From: an uncultured Collinsella sp.
GTDB taxonomy: Bacteria; Actinomycetota; Coriobacteriia; Coriobacteriales; Coriobacteriaceae
DNA: 64,000 nucleotides
Direction: 5' to 3'
NCBI GenBank assembly: GCA_958452935.1
Contig: CAUDVX010000004.1
Span: 19,721 to 83,720 of the forward strand
The notes below the pieces were generated by a model, which was given only the letters and a program-made list of their open reading frames with translations, made no database searches and was not told the DNA's origin. Positions 61,527-64,000 of this stretch are shown here, piece after piece (positions within the stretch are counted from its first letter, which is position 1; every line of letters begins with the position of its first letter). Both the position numbers and the translations under genes were made by a program.

Positions 61527-62996
61527 ATGGCTTCTTCTGATGCAACACAACGAGCAGTCCTTGCTGGACTTTCCTGCGGAATCGGCCTTGCCGCTCCCGT
61601 GGTGATGTATGCTGCCACGCTGCCGTTTTCGTCGGTGAACGAGACGGTCGTCGCGGGTGCTGTTCCCTTTGCCGTGGGTGCGGTGGCGGGCGTAGGCATC
61701 TATGCCGCCTCGCTCGGCATTTCTGAATATCGTGCTCAGCATACCGAGCGCCTGTTCGAGCCCGACGCCATGGGTGGCGCTGCGAACGTCAACCAGTATC
61801 AAAATGAGTTCCAGACCGCTTCGATGCCCGCTCAACAGCAGTGGGCTGCCCCTCAGGGCGTTGCTACTGCGGCTCCTGCCGCTCAGGCAAACGCCGCGCA
61901 GCCTTCAACGGTTTTCTCCGGCCTGACCGGTGCCTTCCAGCGCCGTCGTGCCGACGATGGCGTCCCCACCATCGCCCGCGCCGCAGACGCCATGAGCGAG
62001 GCCGACGCCTGGTCCATGATCGATAGCATCCTCGACGACGATTCGCCGGTCAGCTGCGACCCCACGCGCTCACGCGACGTCTACCAGGTCGCCATCGACG
62101 AGCTTACCTACGGCGGTAAGACCGGCTCCTATAACCGCGACGACATCGCTGCTGCCGCGCGCGCCGTTTCGGGCTCTCATGCCGCCCCTGCGGGCAGTAC
62201 GGCCGCCTTTGTGGCGCTCGTGGCTAACGCCGCCAACAACGCCGCCACGGCTCAATCCGTTACGTATGACACTGCCGTGCCCGTGACTCCGGCCGCCGCC
62301 ACCGCCGTTGACCCCTACGCCGACGAGCCGCTGGCCGTCGACGAGGAGACTATTGCCGCCCGCCGTGCTGCCGAAAGCTCGCTGTGGGGCGCTCCTGCAC
62401 AGCAGCAGGCGGCGGAGTCGGTGCCGTACAACGCGAACCTTGCCAACATGCCGATCATCAGCGACGCCTCTGTCGCGGCTATCGATCTCGATGACCTTGA
62501 CGAGCCGGTCATCTCGAACGACATGCCGTATGTGGTCGCTGCCCCGGTCGATGCCCCGGCCTCCGCGTCCCAGTCCGTCGCAGTCGACGAGCCTGTCGAT
62601 GCGACTCCCGAGGAAGACGTCCCCATGGCCGATTATTCGGGCCACGAGGGCATGTGGGCAGCCGCTGCCGCAATTTTGGACGAGGTCGTCGAGCCTGCTC
62701 CCGTTGCCGCTCCGGTGTTTACGCCTGCTCCTCAGCCCGCTGCTCCCGCTTACGTTGGTCGCCACAGCGCCGTGTTCCCCGAGGATACCGCCCGCATCTC
62801 GCGCGAAGGTATCGAGCGTGCCGAGGCCATCGCTGCTGGCATCATGGAGAACCGTCGTCACGAGCGCGTCAATCAGATTCTCGAGGAGGAGATCGACCGC
62901 CTGCAGTCTGCAGCGGTGAGGCGCACGGGCCGTGCCTATCTGAGCGTTATCGAGGGCGGCACCGCCAGCTTTGAGCCGCTCTGTGCGGAGGCATAA
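61527..62996 (+). CDS. Membrane protein with long disordered Ala/Pro-rich tail
   Basis: 489 residues. Two hydrophobic segments lie within the first 70 (VLAGLSCGIGLAAPVVMYAA and AGAVPFAVGAVAGVGIYAAS). The remainder is an Ala/Pro/Val/Asp-rich, mostly disordered tail, ending in a helix (REGIERAEAIAAGIMENRRH ... EEEIDRLQSAAVRR). ATG 61527 follows GGGGAGAG. No family recognised. The VanZ-like gene follows 7 bp downstream and is probably co-transcribed. Confidence 0.65.
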   Translation: MASSDATQRAVLAGLSCGIGLAAPVVMYAATLPFSSVNETVVAGAVPFAVGAVAGVGIYAASLGISEYRAQHTERLFEPDAMGGAANVNQYQNEFQTASMPAQQQWAAPQGVATAAPAAQANAAQPSTVFSGLTGAFQRRRADDGVPTIARAADAMSEADAWSMIDSILDDDSPVSCDPTRSRDVYQVAIDELTYGGKTGSYNRDDIAAAARAVSGSHAAPAGSTAAFVALVANAANNAATAQSVTYDTAVPVTPAAATAVDPYADEPLAVDEETIAARRAAESSLWGAPAQQQAAESVPYNANLANMPIISDASVAAIDLDDLDEPVISNDMPYVVAAPVDAPASASQSVAVDEPVDATPEEDVPMADYSGHEGMWAAAAAILDEVVEPAPVAAPVFTPAPQPAAPAYVGRHSAVFPEDTARISREGIERAEAIAAGIMENRRHERVNQILEEEIDRLQSAAVRRTGRAYLSVIEGGTASFEPLCAEA

Positions 62997-63003
62997 CTTC
63001 TGC

Positions 63004-63453
63004 ATGCTTAAACTCGATCGAAAATGGGCGGTCGCGACCTGCCTGATGGTGCTGCTCATCTGGGGCAATTCGATGGTTCCCGGCACGGGGTCCGGTTCAT
63101 TGAGCTTGTCGATTATGGAGGCCGTTCGCGGCTTTCTGCACGGCATGGGGCTTCCGTATGAATGGGTGACTAACTTCGTCGTTCGCAAGTGCGCGCATTT
63201 TACCGAGTACATGGTGCTCGGCATTCTGGCGACGCACGCTTTCGATATCGAGGGCCGTCGCACCTTTGACGTGCTGCTTCCCACAGCGGTGTTCCTGCTG
63301 CTGATCCCCTCGATTGACGAGACGATTCAGCTCTTTGTGCCCGGTCGCGCCGGTATGATCACCGATGTGATGATCGACTGCTGCGGAGCGATGACGGGCG
63401 TTGTGCTTCGATATCTTCTACGATCGCTCATATGTGCCAAAAAGGCCGCCTAG
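63004..63453 (+). CDS. VanZ-like membrane protein
   Basis: 149 residues with four hydrophobic segments. RKCAHFTEYMVLGIL and IDETIQLFVPGRAGMITDVMIDCCGA are the VanZ-family signatures. VanZ confers low-level teicoplanin resistance in enterococci, but chromosomal homologues are widespread and mostly uncharacterised. GGAGG lies at the end of the upstream gene. Confidence 0.85.
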   Translation: MLKLDRKWAVATCLMVLLIWGNSMVPGTGSGSLSLSIMEAVRGFLHGMGLPYEWVTNFVVRKCAHFTEYMVLGILATHAFDIEGRRTFDVLLPTAVFLLLIPSIDETIQLFVPGRAGMITDVMIDCCGAMTGVVLRYLLRSLICAKKAA

Positions 63454-63482
63454 GACACATTGTTTGGTCCTAGGCGGCCTTT
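63441..63482 (+). terminator. Terminator overlapping the VanZ-like stop
   Basis: AAAGGCCGCCTAGGAC (63441-63456) pairs with GTCCTAGGCGGCCTTT (63467-63482). The left arm contains the stop codon. Confidence 0.9.
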
Positions 63483-63566
63483 CTTTGTTTGGGGGCTTAT
63501 ACGGGGCGTGGCGGCGTTATCCCGTCGGATGGGATTGCTGGACGTTGCGGCGCCCCTTTGGCGCGC

Positions 63567-64000
63567 CTACTGCTGAAGCGCGGCGGCACCCAGGGCCAGG
63601 CAACCCATGATGCCCTGCTTGCCCTCGAGGCTATTGTTGACAATGTAGGTGTCGATATCGTTGACCTCGGGCGTGACGATGTAGCCGTTGAGCATCTCTG
63701 CGCACTTTTTGCGGGCGAGCGGCACGATGGGGGTGTGGTCGGCAACGCCGCCGCCGATGATGATCTTTTGCGGGGCATAGCACAGCGTGTAGGTCATGAG
63801 CGCCTGTGCCAGATAGCCTGCGAGCAGGTCCATGGCCTCCGGGTCATCGGCCATGTCTCCGGCGCTCTTGCCGCCCCAGCGCTTTTTAACGCCGGGACCG
63901 GCGATGAGGCCCTCGAGGCAGTTGTCGTGGAAGGGGCATGCGCTATGCTCGCCAATGGTGTCGCGCGGGTCGCGCGTGACCAGGATGTGGCCGGCCTCGG
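63567..64000 (-). CDS. ROK-family sugar kinase, C-terminal part
   Basis: The visible 144 residues run from the window edge to the stop at 63567. EAGHILVTRD is the sugar-binding block of ROK kinases, and the cysteines and histidine in CPFHDNCLEGLIAGPG match the ROK zinc site. IIIGGGVADH near the end is the ATP-binding part. The presence of RDPRDTIGEHSACPFH suggests a fructokinase/glucokinase-like member. The N terminus lies outside the window. Confidence 0.85.
   Translation of the reverse strand, partial: EAGHILVTRDPRDTIGEHSACPFHDNCLEGLIAGPGVKKRWGGKSAGDMADDPEAMDLLAGYLAQALMTYTLCYAPQKIIIGGGVADHTPIVPLARKKCAEMLNGYIVTPEVNDIDTYIVNNSLEGKQGIMGCLALGAAALQQ

Overview
The window is a chromosomal segment of a high-GC actinobacterium of the class Coriobacteriia, most likely Collinsella or a close relative. 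The evidence is a Rho factor with a very long charged, alanine-rich N-terminal extension, an actinobacterial-type integration host factor (mIHF) carried by the prophage, ATP-type PEP carboxykinase, a CarD regulator, and many short intergenic palindromes built on GGGGAC motifs. The genus is inferred from general knowledge and was not tested by any search.

Left host arm (1-15895): a CPA-type cation/H+ antiporter, a PPP-type phosphatase, a polysaccharide-exporter-like membrane protein, L-lactate permease and pckA (lactate uptake and gluconeogenesis), a B3/4-domain protein behind an attenuator-like leader, a MarR regulator, a DegV lipid-binding protein, an Ogt-type alkyltransferase, trpS, a WecA/TagO-like glycosyltransferase, a candidate structured RNA, a PflX-like radical SAM protein and tRNA-Ala(CGC). 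Two MITE-like elements and several hairpin repeats lie between these genes.

Prophage (about 15888-47891, about 32.0 kb): an HK97-type siphovirus inserted at the 3' end of tRNA-Ala. At the left end a large serine recombinase runs antisense into the tRNA. Next come a CI/Cro-like switch with divergent promoters, an early operon of small overlapping genes, a second (tyrosine) integrase followed by a phage mIHF, then SSB, dUTPase and a late regulator. The late genes follow in the usual order: HNH, terminase, portal, protease, capsid, connectors, tail tube, chaperones, tape measure, Dit, Tal-like protein, baseplate and fiber, holin and lysins. A three-gene leftward lysogeny operon closes the right end. 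The 15-bp direct repeat at the ends (one mismatch) and a second tRNA terminator stranded at the right end support these boundaries.

The standout system is a diversity-generating retroelement (DGR) in the tail-fiber region. The fiber gene (41583-43175) ends in a variable repeat (43043-43152), followed by hairpins, a template repeat (43260-43369) and a reverse transcriptase with a YADD box (43528-44556). The two repeats differ at 14 of 110 positions, and all 14 fall on adenines of the template, the signature of adenine-directed mutagenic retrohoming. No Avd-like accessory gene is visible beside it.

Right host arm (47896-64000): the tRNA's own terminator, a small membrane protein, pncB, proB, a prolyl-aminopeptidase-like hydrolase whose C terminus is built from a repeat, proA, an HD-domain protein, CarD, argS, a 0.9-kb repeat-rich gap, rho, a membrane protein with a disordered tail, a VanZ-like protein, and the C-terminal part of a ROK-family sugar kinase cut by the window edge.
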